The notes under the pieces: generated by a model
Told to the model about the DNA's origin: nothing
What the model saw: only the letters and a program-made list of their open reading frames with translations
Database searches by the model: none
Shown: one piece after another, positions 42,727 to 51,984 of the stretch
How the letters are laid out: each line of letters begins with the position of its first letter
Position numbering within the stretch: the first letter of the stretch is position 1
Position numbers and translations under genes: made by a program
Source of the DNA: an uncultured Oscillospiraceae bacterium
GTDB taxonomy: Bacteria > Bacillota > Clostridia > Oscillospirales > Oscillospiraceae
NCBI GenBank assembly: GCA_934591895.1
Contig: CAKTPP010000006.1
Location: 62,001 to 126,000, forward strand
Direction: 5' to 3'
DNA length: 64,000 nucleotides

Positions 42727-43677
42727 TCAGCCGAGATACTGCCGGTCATAGTTATTCTGGATGCAGGAGATGACCTGCGTGATGACAGTGTTGAACGGGG
42801 TGGGCACGCCCAGCCGCGCGCCGTAGCGCGCGATCGCGCCGTTGAGCACCGAGATCTCCGTCTGGCGCTGATGCAGCACGGCGTCCTGCGCCATGGAGGG
42901 GTAGTAGTTGCCGAGGTTTGCGACGATGTTCGGCTCCTCCTTTTCCATCAGCGGCCAGAGGTCGCCGATGCCGAGCGCCTGCGCGACGGCGCAGCCCTCT
43001 TTCCATACGTGCATGACAATGTCGTGCCCGTAGGGGTCGGCAAACGTCTCCTTCACCTTCAGGCGCATGACGGCGCTCACGCCGTTGTAGCCGCTGTTGG
43101 CGATGACTTTTTTCCAGATGTACGGGCGCACGTCCTCGTCAAAGCTCGCGTTGCAGCCGCCCGCGCGGAAGCACGCCTCGAGCGCCTTGCCGGCGGCGTC
43201 GGCCTTCGGGTTGCTGCGCACCGCGCCGAAGTGCATCTGGATACCCTTTTCCGGCTTGCTCACGCACACGCCGGGGCCGGCCAGCTCCGTGCCGATCAGG
43301 CCGCTGCCGTAGAGAATGCGGTCGGCGTCCACGAACTGCGCGAGCACCTCGTCGTTGCCGAGACCGTTTTGCAGCGACACGACCGCCGTCTCCGGCCCGA
43401 TGCAGGGCATGGTGTCGGCCATGACGTCCTCCGTCTGCGTGGCCTTGACCATGAGGATGACCATGTCCATCGTGCCGATATCGCGCGCGGTCGCGCTCGT
43501 GTGAAAGCCCGTGAGCACCTCTTCGCCCTCCGGCGTGCGGAAGACCAGACCGTCCGCCGCGATCTTATCCATGTGCGCTTTGTACTTGTCGACGAGCCAG
43601 AGCTCGGCGCCGCCCTTGCGCAGATAGGCGGCAAAGACGCTGCCGGCAGCGCCGGAGCCGATCATTGCGATTTTCAT
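42727..43677 (-). CDS. Ketopantoate-reductase-family oxidoreductase (first)
   Basis: A 316-residue PanE/ApbA protein. MKIAMIGSGAAGSVFAAYLR binds NADPH; SLQNGLGNDE and WKKVIANSGYNGVSAVM (Lys/Asn catalytic pair) follow. Paralogues often act on 2-ketoacids in catabolism rather than pantothenate synthesis. It shares the C-terminal pattern IQxNYDxQYL with the next gene. It is the last gene of an operon with a FAH-family hydrolase. Confidence 0.85.
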   Translation of the reverse strand: MKIAMIGSGAAGSVFAAYLRKGGAELWLVDKYKAHMDKIAADGLVFRTPEGEEVLTGFHTSATARDIGTMDMVILMVKATQTEDVMADTMPCIGPETAVVSLQNGLGNDEVLAQFVDADRILYGSGLIGTELAGPGVCVSKPEKGIQMHFGAVRSNPKADAAGKALEACFRAGGCNASFDEDVRPYIWKKVIANSGYNGVSAVMRLKVKETFADPYGHDIVMHVWKEGCAVAQALGIGDLWPLMEKEEPNIVANLGNYYPSMAQDAVLHQRQTEISVLNGAIARYGARLGVPTPFNTVITQVISCIQNNYDRQYLG

Positions 43678-43744
43678 GCGGTTGCCTCCTTAGCAAACTG
43701 CCGGCCGGTTGTTGCCCGGCCGGCAGCGGAAAAACGGGGTGAAC

Positions 43745-44755
43745 TTACTTCAGGTACTGCTTGTCGTAGTTGCCCTGGATGCAGCGCACGACCTGAGACA
43801 GGACCTTGCACACCGGGGTGTCGATGCCCAGCTGCTCGCCGTACTCGGCGATCTTGCCGTTGAGCACGTCGATCTCGGTCTGGCGGTGGTTGAAGAGCAT
43901 GTCCTGGCACATGGACGGATAGTAGTCCGCGATGTTGGTGACGATGTCCTGATGATCGTGGGCGATGAACTCGTCCGCGTCCATCGGCACGCCCTTGGCG
44001 GTCGCGACCGCGCAGGTCTCACGGATGACGCTGTGGAACAGCCACTGGCCGAACGGGTCAGCCTCGACCTCGCCAATCTTCAGACGCAGGACGGCGCACA
44101 CGGTGTTGACGGTGGCGTTCACGCAGACCTTTTTCCAGATGAACTTGTAGATGTTGTTGTCGGAGCCCGGCTCGCCGTCGCGCCAGTAGGCGTCGCAGCC
44201 GCCGTCACGGTAGCACTTGAGCATCTCGGCGCAGGCCGCGTCGTTGAGCTCGGAGCGGACTGCACCGCCAAAGTTCATCTGCACGCCGCCGGCCGGGGTG
44301 GACACGCAGTGTGCGGGCTCGGGCAGCGCCGTGCCCAGCACGCCGGAGCCGATGATGCAGCGCTCTTTCGGGAAGACCTTGAAGAGGTTGTCGTCGTTGC
44401 CGAGGCCGTTGATGAGGGAGACCGCGACGGTGCTGTCGCCGACGACGGGCAGGGAGTCCTGAATGGCCTGCTCGAGCTGGGTCGCCTTGGTCATGTAGAT
44501 GATGACGTCGACCTTGCCCTCGGCCGCGGCCGCGTCGGCAGCGGTGATGTAGGTGCGGAAGCCCTTGAGCTGGTAATCGTAATCCTTGTAGCCGCCGTCT
44601 TCCTCCTGATGGATGGTGAAGTGCATGCCTTCCTCGGCGACCTTCTTCATGTGTGCCTCATAGCGGTCGATGAGGATGATATCCGCACCGCCCTTGCGCA
44701 GATAGGAAGCGAAGACACTGCCGGCAGCGCCGGAGCCATACATAGCAAATTTCAT
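43745..44755 (-). CDS. Ketopantoate-reductase-family oxidoreductase (second)
   Basis: A 336-residue paralogue of the 42727 gene: MKFAMYGSGAAGSVFASYLR, SLINGLGNDDNL, WKKVCVNATVNTVCAV. About 20 residues longer, with an insertion in the substrate domain (CYRDGGCDAYWRDGEPG). GGAGAAATTGCT fixes the start. Two different substrates or stereoforms are likely (inference). Confidence 0.85.
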   Translation of the reverse strand: MKFAMYGSGAAGSVFASYLRKGGADIILIDRYEAHMKKVAEEGMHFTIHQEEDGGYKDYDYQLKGFRTYITAADAAAAEGKVDVIIYMTKATQLEQAIQDSLPVVGDSTVAVSLINGLGNDDNLFKVFPKERCIIGSGVLGTALPEPAHCVSTPAGGVQMNFGGAVRSELNDAACAEMLKCYRDGGCDAYWRDGEPGSDNNIYKFIWKKVCVNATVNTVCAVLRLKIGEVEADPFGQWLFHSVIRETCAVATAKGVPMDADEFIAHDHQDIVTNIADYYPSMCQDMLFNHRQTEIDVLNGKIAEYGEQLGIDTPVCKVLSQVVRCIQGNYDKQYLK

Positions 44756-44825
44756 AGCAATTTCTCCTTTTTCTGATTCTGTTTGCGATATCTTCGGCCG
44801 TCGCAGGCGGATGCCTGACGGCGGA

Positions 44826-45680
44826 TTACCGAACGGTGTTGGTGAGGGTGCCGATGCCCTCGATGCTGCAGGCGACCACGTCGCCCGGCTGCAGCCATTT
44901 CGGCGGGTCAAAGCCCATGCCCACGCCGGCGGGCGTGCCCATGGAGATGATCGTGCCGGGGCGCAGGGTCATGCCGCGGCTGAGCTCGGCGATGACATAC
45001 GCGGCGTGAAAGATCATCAGATCCGTGGTGCTGTCCTGCCGCAGCTCGCCGTTGACGCGGCTCCGGATGCAGTGCGGCTCGCGCACGTCGAACTCGTCCG
45101 GCGTGACGATCCACGGGCCCATCGGCGTGAAGCCGTCAAGGCTCTTGCCGCGGTACCACTGCTTGTGCTGGTTCTGGATCGTGCGCGCGCTCACATCATT
45201 TAAAATGGTGCAGCCGAATATGTAGTCCGGCGCGTCCGCCTCGCTGACGTTATAGGCGCACTTGCCGATCACGACGGCCAGCTCCGCCTCATAGTCGAGG
45301 TCGGCGACGATGTCGCTGTGGCTGAGGATGTCGCCGCCGGGAGCGACGGCTTCGTCCACGCGCTTGGAAAAATAGATCGGGAACGTGTCCGGCGCTTTGA
45401 CGCCCTTGCCGGCGACGGATTCGCTCTCCCTGGCGTGGTCAAAATAATTGATGCCCAGGCAGATCACGTCCTGCGCCGGTCTGGGGATGGGGGCGAGCAG
45501 GCGCACGTCCCTGAGCGGCAGCGCGGCGCCGCGCAGCACGGCGGCCGTGTCCAGCACCGGCCAGAGGCCGATGAGCGCCTGCATATCCGCGCAGCCGGGC
45601 ACGGGGTGCACGGCGGTCGCGTCCGCGTTGAGCAGGCCGACGGCGGTGCGGCCGTCTTTTTCAAATGTAACGAGCTTCAT
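44826..45680 (-). CDS. Fumarylacetoacetate-hydrolase-family protein
   Basis: A 284-residue enzyme. ICLGINYFDHARES, the metal-binding ADLDYEAELAVVIG and GKSLDGFTPMGPW with GTPAGVGMG mark the FAH family, which hydrolyses C-C bonds or decarboxylates diketo acids using Mg2+. First gene of the operon, with two PanE-type reductases, suggesting oxo-acid catabolism. Confidence 0.88.
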   Translation of the reverse strand: MKLVTFEKDGRTAVGLLNADATAVHPVPGCADMQALIGLWPVLDTAAVLRGAALPLRDVRLLAPIPRPAQDVICLGINYFDHARESESVAGKGVKAPDTFPIYFSKRVDEAVAPGGDILSHSDIVADLDYEAELAVVIGKCAYNVSEADAPDYIFGCTILNDVSARTIQNQHKQWYRGKSLDGFTPMGPWIVTPDEFDVREPHCIRSRVNGELRQDSTTDLMIFHAAYVIAELSRGMTLRPGTIISMGTPAGVGMGFDPPKWLQPGDVVACSIEGIGTLTNTVR

Positions 45681-45832
45681 AGGGCTGCGCTCCCTCCGTA
45701 TTTCGTACCCGGCAGTGAATGTGTACGCAGAAAATGATGGTTAAAAATTCATCAAGCGCGCCTTCCGGGGACAAAATCCTGTGTCAAGAAAATGCCAAAG
45801 CCGTTTGTCAGCAAATAGACAAAAGACTTGAC

Positions 45833-45875
45833 CTATCAGCATTGTTATGATAGCACGAAAGTGTAGATGCCGCAA
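45833..45875 (-). promoter_or_regulatory. Promoter and operator of the FAH/PanE operon
   Basis: Minus strand -35 TTGCGG, 17-bp spacer, -10 TATCAT (45847-45875). The inverted repeat CTATCA-N9-TGATAG at 45833-45853 covers the -10. Confidence 0.55.
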
Positions 45876-46013
45876 CTGTTTTCTTTCTGTCAAAGCGCTA
45901 AAATCGCGCGAATTTTTACAGAAATGCCAGAATCAGAGTGCATAAAAATTCGTGCAAGAAATTGTGCATATCGACGATTTTCGGGAAATCTTGGTGATTG
46001 GAAGAGGCTGTTA

Positions 46014-46042
46014 TTGACTTTTGCGTGTGAGGGAATTATAAA
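46014..46042 (+). promoter_or_regulatory. Promoter of the YkvI-like gene
   Basis: -35 TTGACT, 17-bp spacer, -10 TATAAA. Confidence 0.7.
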
Positions 46043-46193
46043 ATTACTATCCAAGTTGTTAATGGCTTGTTCACAATTTAACACAAGGATGATGATTTCG
46101 AGGCCCGCCGCAGTTGTAGGAGAGCACGCGGTGGGGTTTTGGAATAGAGAGCAAATAAGAGAAAAGCAAACAGAGAAGAGAAAGAGGTAAAAA

Positions 46194-47429
46194 ATGGATA
46201 ACAACAAGCTCAAGAGCAGCTGGGCAGCCGCCTTTACCGTGGCGTCCGTCTGGTTCGGCACGCACGTGGGCGCCGGCTTTGCGACCGGCAACCAGGTCGT
46301 GAACTACTTTGTCCAGTACGGCTGGACTGCGGCCATCTTCCCGCTTCTGGCCATGGGCATTCTTGCGGTCGTCATGTACATCATGATGAAGTTTGCCAAG
46401 CTCAGCGGTTTCGACAACTACAAGGACACCTACCGCGCCCTGTATCCGAAGCCGTGGATGGAGATCTTCTTTGAGGTCTTTTACATCATCATCATCCTCG
46501 CGGCGGTCGCGTCCTGCGTTGACGGCGCCGGCGGCATCGTCAAGAGCCTCATCGACCTGCCCGATATCATCTGCAACCTTGTCATCATTGCCCTGCTGAT
46601 CCTGCTGTCGATCTTCGGCGTAAAGCTGATCATCCAGGCTTCCACCGTGCTTTCCACCGCGATCCTGATCGTCACCGCGATCCTCGTCATCATGGGCTTC
46701 GTCGTCCCGATCGACGCGGTCACCGCGGAGCTGGCCACCGAGAACGCCGCTTATGCGACCATCCCGGCCATCGCTGACGTTACCTCCCAGAAGGGCCTCG
46801 AGGGCGTCTGGCGCGGCGTGTTTGTGTACGCTGCGTTCCAGTGCGTGTCCATCCCGGCCATGATCGCCGCCTCCACCGAGCTGACGCACAAGGGCGTCAA
46901 GCGCGCGAGCATCCTCGGCTGGCTCATGAACGGCGGCGCGCTCGCCGCTTCCGGCGCCATGCTGCTGCGCTGGTACCCGGTCCTCTGCGCCATCAAGAGC
47001 GCCGGTGTTGATACGGTTGCCAGCATTGCAGCCCGCCACATCGGCGACGTCATGAAGCTCCCCAACCAGAGCGTCGTCACCCTCATGGGCAGCGGCTACA
47101 CCTGGCTGTTTGTCGTGTACACCATCCTGCTGTTCTGCGCGTTCGTGTCCACGTCCGTCACGCTGGTCTACTCCATGATCCAGCGCTTCGAGGGTCACTG
47201 CTTCCCGAGCGCCATCAAGAGCAAGGCTGCGCGCAGCGTCATCGTCGGCCTGGTCGTCATCGGCCTGTGCTATGCGGTTTCCCTGCTCGGCCTGTCGACC
47301 ATCATCTCCAAGGTCTACGGCTATGACGGCTACTACGCGCTGGTCGTTGTTGTGCTCCCGGCGTTCATCTGGGGCATTCCGAAGATCAAGAAGCTCTCTG
47401 CCGGAAAGAAGGCCGAGCTGTCGGAGTGA
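46194..47429 (+). CDS. YkvI-like membrane transporter
   Basis: A 411-residue protein with about 11 helices. The N-terminal GTHVGAGFATGNQVVNYF resembles the unwound TM1 of LeuT-fold transporters and the YkvI family. ASSIPAMIA-like FQCVSIPAMIAASTELTHKG lies mid-protein. Probably a Na+-coupled solute transporter; substrate unknown. AGAAAGAGG precedes it. Confidence 0.75.
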   Translation: MDNNKLKSSWAAAFTVASVWFGTHVGAGFATGNQVVNYFVQYGWTAAIFPLLAMGILAVVMYIMMKFAKLSGFDNYKDTYRALYPKPWMEIFFEVFYIIIILAAVASCVDGAGGIVKSLIDLPDIICNLVIIALLILLSIFGVKLIIQASTVLSTAILIVTAILVIMGFVVPIDAVTAELATENAAYATIPAIADVTSQKGLEGVWRGVFVYAAFQCVSIPAMIAASTELTHKGVKRASILGWLMNGGALAASGAMLLRWYPVLCAIKSAGVDTVASIAARHIGDVMKLPNQSVVTLMGSGYTWLFVVYTILLFCAFVSTSVTLVYSMIQRFEGHCFPSAIKSKAARSVIVGLVVIGLCYAVSLLGLSTIISKVYGYDGYYALVVVVLPAFIWGIPKIKKLSAGKKAELSE

Positions 47430-47502
47430 TCTGACGAAGGCGCAGCTCTCCGGCGTCGCAAAGTTCAAATCTGACCGCTGCGTCCGCAGCGTCATAGAGA
47501 GG

Positions 47503-47642
47503 CAACCCCGCAGGCAATCGCCTGCGGGGTTGTCGCTGTTCCGGGTAGAGACAGCGGCGGCAAAGTTATGTGACAGAGCCGCGGGGGAGCCCGAGGGGGC
47601 AAGGCCCGCCTCGGATGCAATAAAACCGCGGCCACGCGGAGG
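47503..47642 (+). repeat. Terminator hairpin plus second, different intergenic segment
   Basis: Hairpin 47503-47532 (CAACCCCGCAGGC arm) is repeated at 47643-47671. The 110 bases between (GTTCCGGGTAGAGACAGCGG start) are unrelated to the main element and contain GC-rich inverted segments. Two such hairpins therefore frame another cassette. Confidence 0.7.
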
Positions 47643-47873
47643 CAACCCCGCAGGCACGGCCTGCGGGGTTGTCGCTGTCAAAAAGTAATACTTTTTGACA
47701 AGGGGGGGCTGCAGTCTGCTGCGCGCACAAATTCCACACTTGCAGCCTGAGAAGTATTTTCTCAGCCGCACATGTCGCCTGAGAAAATGATCGGACTTTC
47801 TTTCGCCGCTGCGGCGGCGAAACTCTACGAGGTTTTGGGCAAGCTGAGCCTCCCGCGGGCAATCGCCTGCGGG
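47643..47873 (+). repeat. Structured intergenic element, copy 3 (complete, most diverged)
   Basis: Left hairpin 47643-47671, palindrome TGTCAAAAAGTA/TACTTTTTGACA at 47676-47700, stem GGCTGCA/TGCAGCC, stem ATTTTCTCAG/CTGAGAAAAT, stem TTTCGCCGC/GCGGCGAAA, tail GGGCAAGCTGA, right hairpin 47852-47873. Each stem differs from copy 1 on both strands yet still pairs. Confidence 0.9.
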
Positions 47874-47882
47874 GTTGTTGCT

Positions 47883-47985
47883 ATCAAAAAAGTGTTGCTT
47901 TTTGATGAAAGGCTTGCGGCCTGACTGCAGCGCAAATGCTGCCCGCCTGTCGGGTACCGGCAGCGCCTCAGAGCCGCGGCATAGG
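47883..47985 (+). repeat. Structured element, copy 3b (truncated head)
   Basis: ATCAAAAAAG/CTTTTTGAT at 47883-47906, then GGCTTGCGGCCTGACTGCAG as in the other copies, ending in GC hairpins. It follows copy 3 directly, sharing the hairpin between them. Confidence 0.75.
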
Positions 47986-48024
47986 AAAACCCCCGCCCTG
48001 CAAGGATACCTTGCGGGGCGGGGG
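47986..48024 (-). terminator. Terminator of trkH
   Basis: 16-bp stem CCCCCGCCCTGCAAGG with one wobble, followed on the minus strand by TTTT. Confidence 0.85.
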
Positions 48025-48062
48025 TCGCTCGTTATCCGAGTCGGGTCATCCGGGGTCTGCGC

Positions 48063-49502
48063 TCACTTCCAGCGCCACGTGAACGGCACGAACAGCAGCA
48101 GCAGCGGGAAGATCTCCAGACGGCCGAGCAGCATGCAGATCATGAGCACGATCTTGCTCAGCGGCGAGAAGATGGCAAAGCTTCCGGTCGGCCCCACGAG
48201 GGAGAGCCCCGGCCCGATGTTCGACAGGCACGAGAGCGCGGCGGTGAAATTCGTCGTGAAGTCCAGCCCGTCGAGCGACACGATCAGCCCTGCGATAAGC
48301 AGGATGATGATGTAGAACGTGAAGTACGTCAGGGCGTTGTAGACGGTCTGCCCGTCGACCGGCTTGCCGTCGAGCCGGACGTTTTCCACGCAGCGGGGGC
48401 GCAGCATCTTCTTGACCTCGATCGTGCAGGACTTGAACAGCAGCATCACGCGCGAGAGCTTCAGACCGCCGGCGGTGCTGCCGGCGCAGCCGCCGACAAA
48501 CATCAGCAGCACGAGCAGGAACTTGGAGTATTCCGGCCAGAGGTTGAAGTCCGCGGTGGCGAAGCCGGTCGTGGAGATGACCGACGTGACCTGGAAGAAC
48601 GAATAGCGCAGCGCGTGGCCGACGCCGCCGTAGAGATCGCGGATGTCGAACGCGATCGTGAGGACGGCAAAGGCGATCACGCCCAGATACCAGCGCAGCT
48701 CCTCGTTGCGCAGCGCGGTGCGGATGTTGCCGAGCAGAATGAGGTAATACAGGCTGAAGTTGACGCCGAAGAGCATCATGAACACGCCCACGACGATGTC
48801 GATATAGGCGCTGTTGTAGTAGCCGATGCTCAGCGCGCGCGTGGACAGGCCGCCGGTGCCGGCGGTGGCGAACGCGTGCAGCAGCGCATCGTAAAAGCTC
48901 ATGCCGCCGGCGGCGAGCAGAACCGTCTCCGCGACCGTGAGCGCGATGTACAGCAGGTAGAGGATGGAGGCGGTCTTGCGGATGCGCGGCACGAGCTTGC
49001 CGACCGTCGGTCCGGGCACCTCGGCGCGCATGATGTGCATCGAGCGGTTGCCGCTCATGGGCAGCACGGCCAGCACGAACACGAGGATGCCCATGCCGCC
49101 GATCCAGTGCGTGAACAGCCGCCAGAACATGCCGCCGCGCGTCATGCTCTCCGGCGATGTGACGACGCTGGCGCCGGTCGTGGTCAGACCCGAGATCGTC
49201 TCAAACAGGGCGTCGATGTAGTTCGGAATATCGCCGGTGAGCACGAACAGCAGCGCGCCGAACAGCGACATGGCGATCCACGACAGGCCGACGATCAGAA
49301 AACCGTCGCGCGCGGTCATGCCGCCGGATTTGGCGCGCACGCGCCACATGATCAGTCCGATGCCGCCGGTGACGGCGATCGTGATCAGAAACGGAGCCGG
49401 CGTCTCGCCGTATGCCAAAGCTGCGACCATCGGCAGGAGCATCAATGCAGCCTCGATGCACAGCACGCGGCCGATGACCTGCCCGATCATTCGAAAATTC
49501 AT
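48063..49502 (-). CDS. trkH: Trk/Ktr potassium-uptake membrane subunit
   Basis: A 479-residue membrane protein with four pore repeats: TISGLTTTGASV, FATAGTGGLSTR, VISTTGFATADF and ALSCLSNIGPG, each giving a selectivity-filter Gly. It imports K+ with a TrkA partner, which is not in the window. Start supported by AGAGGGCAACACC. Confidence 0.93.
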   Translation of the reverse strand: MNFRMIGQVIGRVLCIEAALMLLPMVAALAYGETPAPFLITIAVTGGIGLIMWRVRAKSGGMTARDGFLIVGLSWIAMSLFGALLFVLTGDIPNYIDALFETISGLTTTGASVVTSPESMTRGGMFWRLFTHWIGGMGILVFVLAVLPMSGNRSMHIMRAEVPGPTVGKLVPRIRKTASILYLLYIALTVAETVLLAAGGMSFYDALLHAFATAGTGGLSTRALSIGYYNSAYIDIVVGVFMMLFGVNFSLYYLILLGNIRTALRNEELRWYLGVIAFAVLTIAFDIRDLYGGVGHALRYSFFQVTSVISTTGFATADFNLWPEYSKFLLVLLMFVGGCAGSTAGGLKLSRVMLLFKSCTIEVKKMLRPRCVENVRLDGKPVDGQTVYNALTYFTFYIIILLIAGLIVSLDGLDFTTNFTAALSCLSNIGPGLSLVGPTGSFAIFSPLSKIVLMICMLLGRLEIFPLLLLFVPFTWRWK

Positions 49503-49547
49503 GGTGTTGCCCTCTTTATATCATGATGAATTGCTGCGTAATAAATC

Positions 49548-49576
49548 ATTATACGCCGATCCACCTGATTTGTGAA
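49548..49576 (-). promoter_or_regulatory. Promoter of trkH
   Basis: Minus strand: -35 TTCACA, 17-bp spacer, -10 TATAAT. Confidence 0.75.
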
Positions 49577-49587
49577 GTACCGGATGC

Positions 49588-50526
49588 TCAGAACATCCCG
49601 AGGGATTTGAACAAAAAGACCCACAGGAACATCGTCAGCATGCTCACGGCCGAGGTCACGACGACGGTGTCGCCCGCAAGCTCCGCGTCGCCGCCCATCT
49701 GCTGCGCCATGGTGAAGGAGTTGACGGCGGTCGGCGAGGCGAACACACCCAGCAGCGACACGAACGCAGCATCCCGGAAGCCGAGCAGCGCGCCGAGCCC
49801 GAGAAACAGCGCCGGAAACACGATGAGCTTTGCCGCCACGACGGCGGTGAGCTCGCGCGCATAGCGCCGGATGCCGGAGAACTGGAAAAACGCGCCGAGC
49901 AGAAACAGCTGCAGGGGCGAGGCGATGCCGCTCACGCTCTGCACCGTCTTTTCGAGGATATACGGCAGGCGGATCTTTGCCACCAGCGCCAGCACGCCGA
50001 GCACGGAGGCGATGACGAGCGGGTTTTTCAGGATCTGGGCGAGGATGTGCAGCGGCTTCGGCTTCTGGCCGCGGAACACCTCCAGCACGATGATGGACAT
50101 CATGTTGAAGATAGGCACGATGATCGCGATCAGGATCGAGACCGTGCCGAGCTGATCCGCGCCGAGCAGTGCCGTCGCCACGGGGATGCCCATGATGACG
50201 TAGTTGCTGCGGAACATACCCTGAATCATCACGCCGCGGCGCTCCGGCAGCTTTTCCATGAGCAGCGTGTAGCCGAGCGCCAGTGCGAACGACAGCAGCA
50301 CGCCGCCAACGGCGTAGGCGATCAGCAGCGGATCGAACGAGCCGGAGAGGTCGGAGCAGTACACATTATAAAACAGCAGGCACGGCAGAAAGATGCGGAA
50401 AGCGATCTTGTTGATGTTCGAGATCTCCTCCCGATGGATCCAGCCGAGACAGCGCGCACCGTAGCCGAGTGCCATCACGAGGAACATCGGCAGGATCGCA
50501 TTGACAGAAATGATGAAATTATCCAT
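49588..50526 (-). CDS. AEC-family auxin-efflux-type transporter
   Basis: A 312-residue protein with about ten helices in two halves. NKIAFRIFLPCLLFYNVY and MFRSNYVIMGIPVATAL are AEC motifs. Members export organic acids such as malate. The second of two close ATGs (50526) is chosen because AAAGGTGG sits eight bases before it. Confidence 0.88.
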   Translation of the reverse strand: MDNFIISVNAILPMFLVMALGYGARCLGWIHREEISNINKIAFRIFLPCLLFYNVYCSDLSGSFDPLLIAYAVGGVLLSFALALGYTLLMEKLPERRGVMIQGMFRSNYVIMGIPVATALLGADQLGTVSILIAIIVPIFNMMSIIVLEVFRGQKPKPLHILAQILKNPLVIASVLGVLALVAKIRLPYILEKTVQSVSGIASPLQLFLLGAFFQFSGIRRYARELTAVVAAKLIVFPALFLGLGALLGFRDAAFVSLLGVFASPTAVNSFTMAQQMGGDAELAGDTVVVTSAVSMLTMFLWVFLFKSLGMF

Positions 50527-50630
50527 TCGCATACCACCTTTGGGTAAAATTTAGAAAACCGGCGAAAACCGGCGAAAAAACGCGCATTTCATAGTTTACT
50601 CCCGCCGGAGGCAAATTGCAAGGGTGCAGG

Positions 50631-50659
50631 TTGCCGCGCGGCATGAAATGTGATATAAT
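50631..50659 (+). promoter_or_regulatory. Promoter of folC-ruvX
   Basis: -35 TTGCCG, 17-bp spacer, -10 TATAAT. Confidence 0.78.
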
Positions 50660-50697
50660 TTCTCCGTTTGATTTTTTCACGCGGGAGGTACTGCGTA

Positions 50698-51984
50698 ATG
50701 ACCATAGAAGAGGCGCGGGCGCTGATCCGGGGCGTCGAGTGGCGCGGCTCCCGTCCGGGGCTGTCGCGTGTGCGCGAGCTGCTGCACCGCATCGGCGACC
50801 CGCAGGACACGCTGCAGTTCGTGCACATTGCGGGCACAAACGGCAAGGGCAGCACGGCGGCGATGCTCGCGGCCGTCCTGCAGGCGGCGGGCTATACGAC
50901 GGGGCTGTTCACGTCCCCGTATCTCGAGCAATTCGCCGAGCGTATGCAGGTCAACGGCCGGCCGATCCCGGACGAGGAGCTTGCCGCCGCGTGCGAGACG
51001 CTGCAGCCGTGCATAGCGGCCATGGACGACCAGCCGACGGAGTTCGAGCTCGTGACGGCGGCGGCCATGCTCTGGTTTCGGCGCCGCGGGTGCGACATTG
51101 TGGTGCTCGAGGTCGGGCTCGGCGGCCGGCTGGACGCGACGAATGTCATCGCCGCGCCGGCGTGCGCCGTCATCACGAACATCGGGCTGGATCACACGGA
51201 GATCCTCGGCGACACGCTCGCGCAGATTGCGCGCGAGAAGGCGGGCATCCTCAAGCCCGGCACGTATGCCGTCAGCTATCCGCAGACGGCGGAGGTGCGC
51301 GAGGTGCTGCGCGGGACGTGCGCCCGGCTGGACATCCCGTTCACGGAGGCGGACGCGGACGCCATCGTGCCGCTGCGCGACAGCGTGGACGGGCAGACCT
51401 TTTCCTATCGCGGCGCGGTGTATGACCTGCCGCTGCTCGGCAGGCATCAGCTGCGCAATGCGGCCGTCGCGCTCGAGACGGTGGCGGCGCTGCGCGCGCG
51501 GGGCTGGCGCATCCCGGATGCGGCCGTGCGCGCGGGGCTGGCGCAGGTGCGCTGGCCGGCGCGGTTCGAGGTGCTGCGGCGCGCGCCGTGGTTCGTGCTT
51601 GACGGAGGGCACAACCCGCAGTGCGCGCAGACGGTGGCGGACAATCTCGCGCGCTATTTCCCCGGCCGTCGCATCACGCTGCTTGTGGGCGTGCTCGCGG
51701 ACAAGGATTACCCCGACCTGATCGCGCCGCTCGACCCGTATGCCGCGGCCTACATCGCGGCGACGCCGCTCTCGCCGCGCGCGCTGCCGGCGGCGGAGCT
51801 GGGAACGTATTTGCAGCGCTTTGGGAAACCGGTGACGGTCTGCCCCGATCCCGCACAGGCGGCGCAGAGCGCGCTCGCGCAGGCGGGGGAGGACGATGTC
51901 ATCTGCGCGGTCGGCTCGCTGTACATGGCGGGCGCGATCCGGACCTGTCTGCGGAGGGAACACGATGAGAATTCTGGGCATTGA
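50698..51984 (+). CDS. folC: Folylpolyglutamate/dihydrofolate synthase
   Basis: A 428-residue Mur-ligase-type enzyme: P-loop HIAGTNGKGST, LFTSPYLEQFAER, VLEVGLGGRLDATN and LDGGHNPQ. It adds glutamate to folates using ATP. GGGAGG before 50698 sets the start. Overlaps ruvX by 20 bp. Confidence 0.94.
   Translation: MTIEEARALIRGVEWRGSRPGLSRVRELLHRIGDPQDTLQFVHIAGTNGKGSTAAMLAAVLQAAGYTTGLFTSPYLEQFAERMQVNGRPIPDEELAAACETLQPCIAAMDDQPTEFELVTAAAMLWFRRRGCDIVVLEVGLGGRLDATNVIAAPACAVITNIGLDHTEILGDTLAQIAREKAGILKPGTYAVSYPQTAEVREVLRGTCARLDIPFTEADADAIVPLRDSVDGQTFSYRGAVYDLPLLGRHQLRNAAVALETVAALRARGWRIPDAAVRAGLAQVRWPARFEVLRRAPWFVLDGGHNPQCAQTVADNLARYFPGRRITLLVGVLADKDYPDLIAPLDPYAAAYIAATPLSPRALPAAELGTYLQRFGKPVTVCPDPAQAAQSALAQAGEDDVICAVGSLYMAGAIRTCLRREHDENSGH

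Larger units (their letters stand above)
45681..46193. other. AT-rich divergent control region
   Basis: No gene. Besides the promoters listed, it holds GCGCGAATTTTT and its near-complement AAAAATTCGTGC (45903-45914 and about 45943-45954) and several TGTCAA/TTGACA half-sites around 45782-45832. Composition is far more AT-rich than the genes on either side. Confidence 0.5.
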
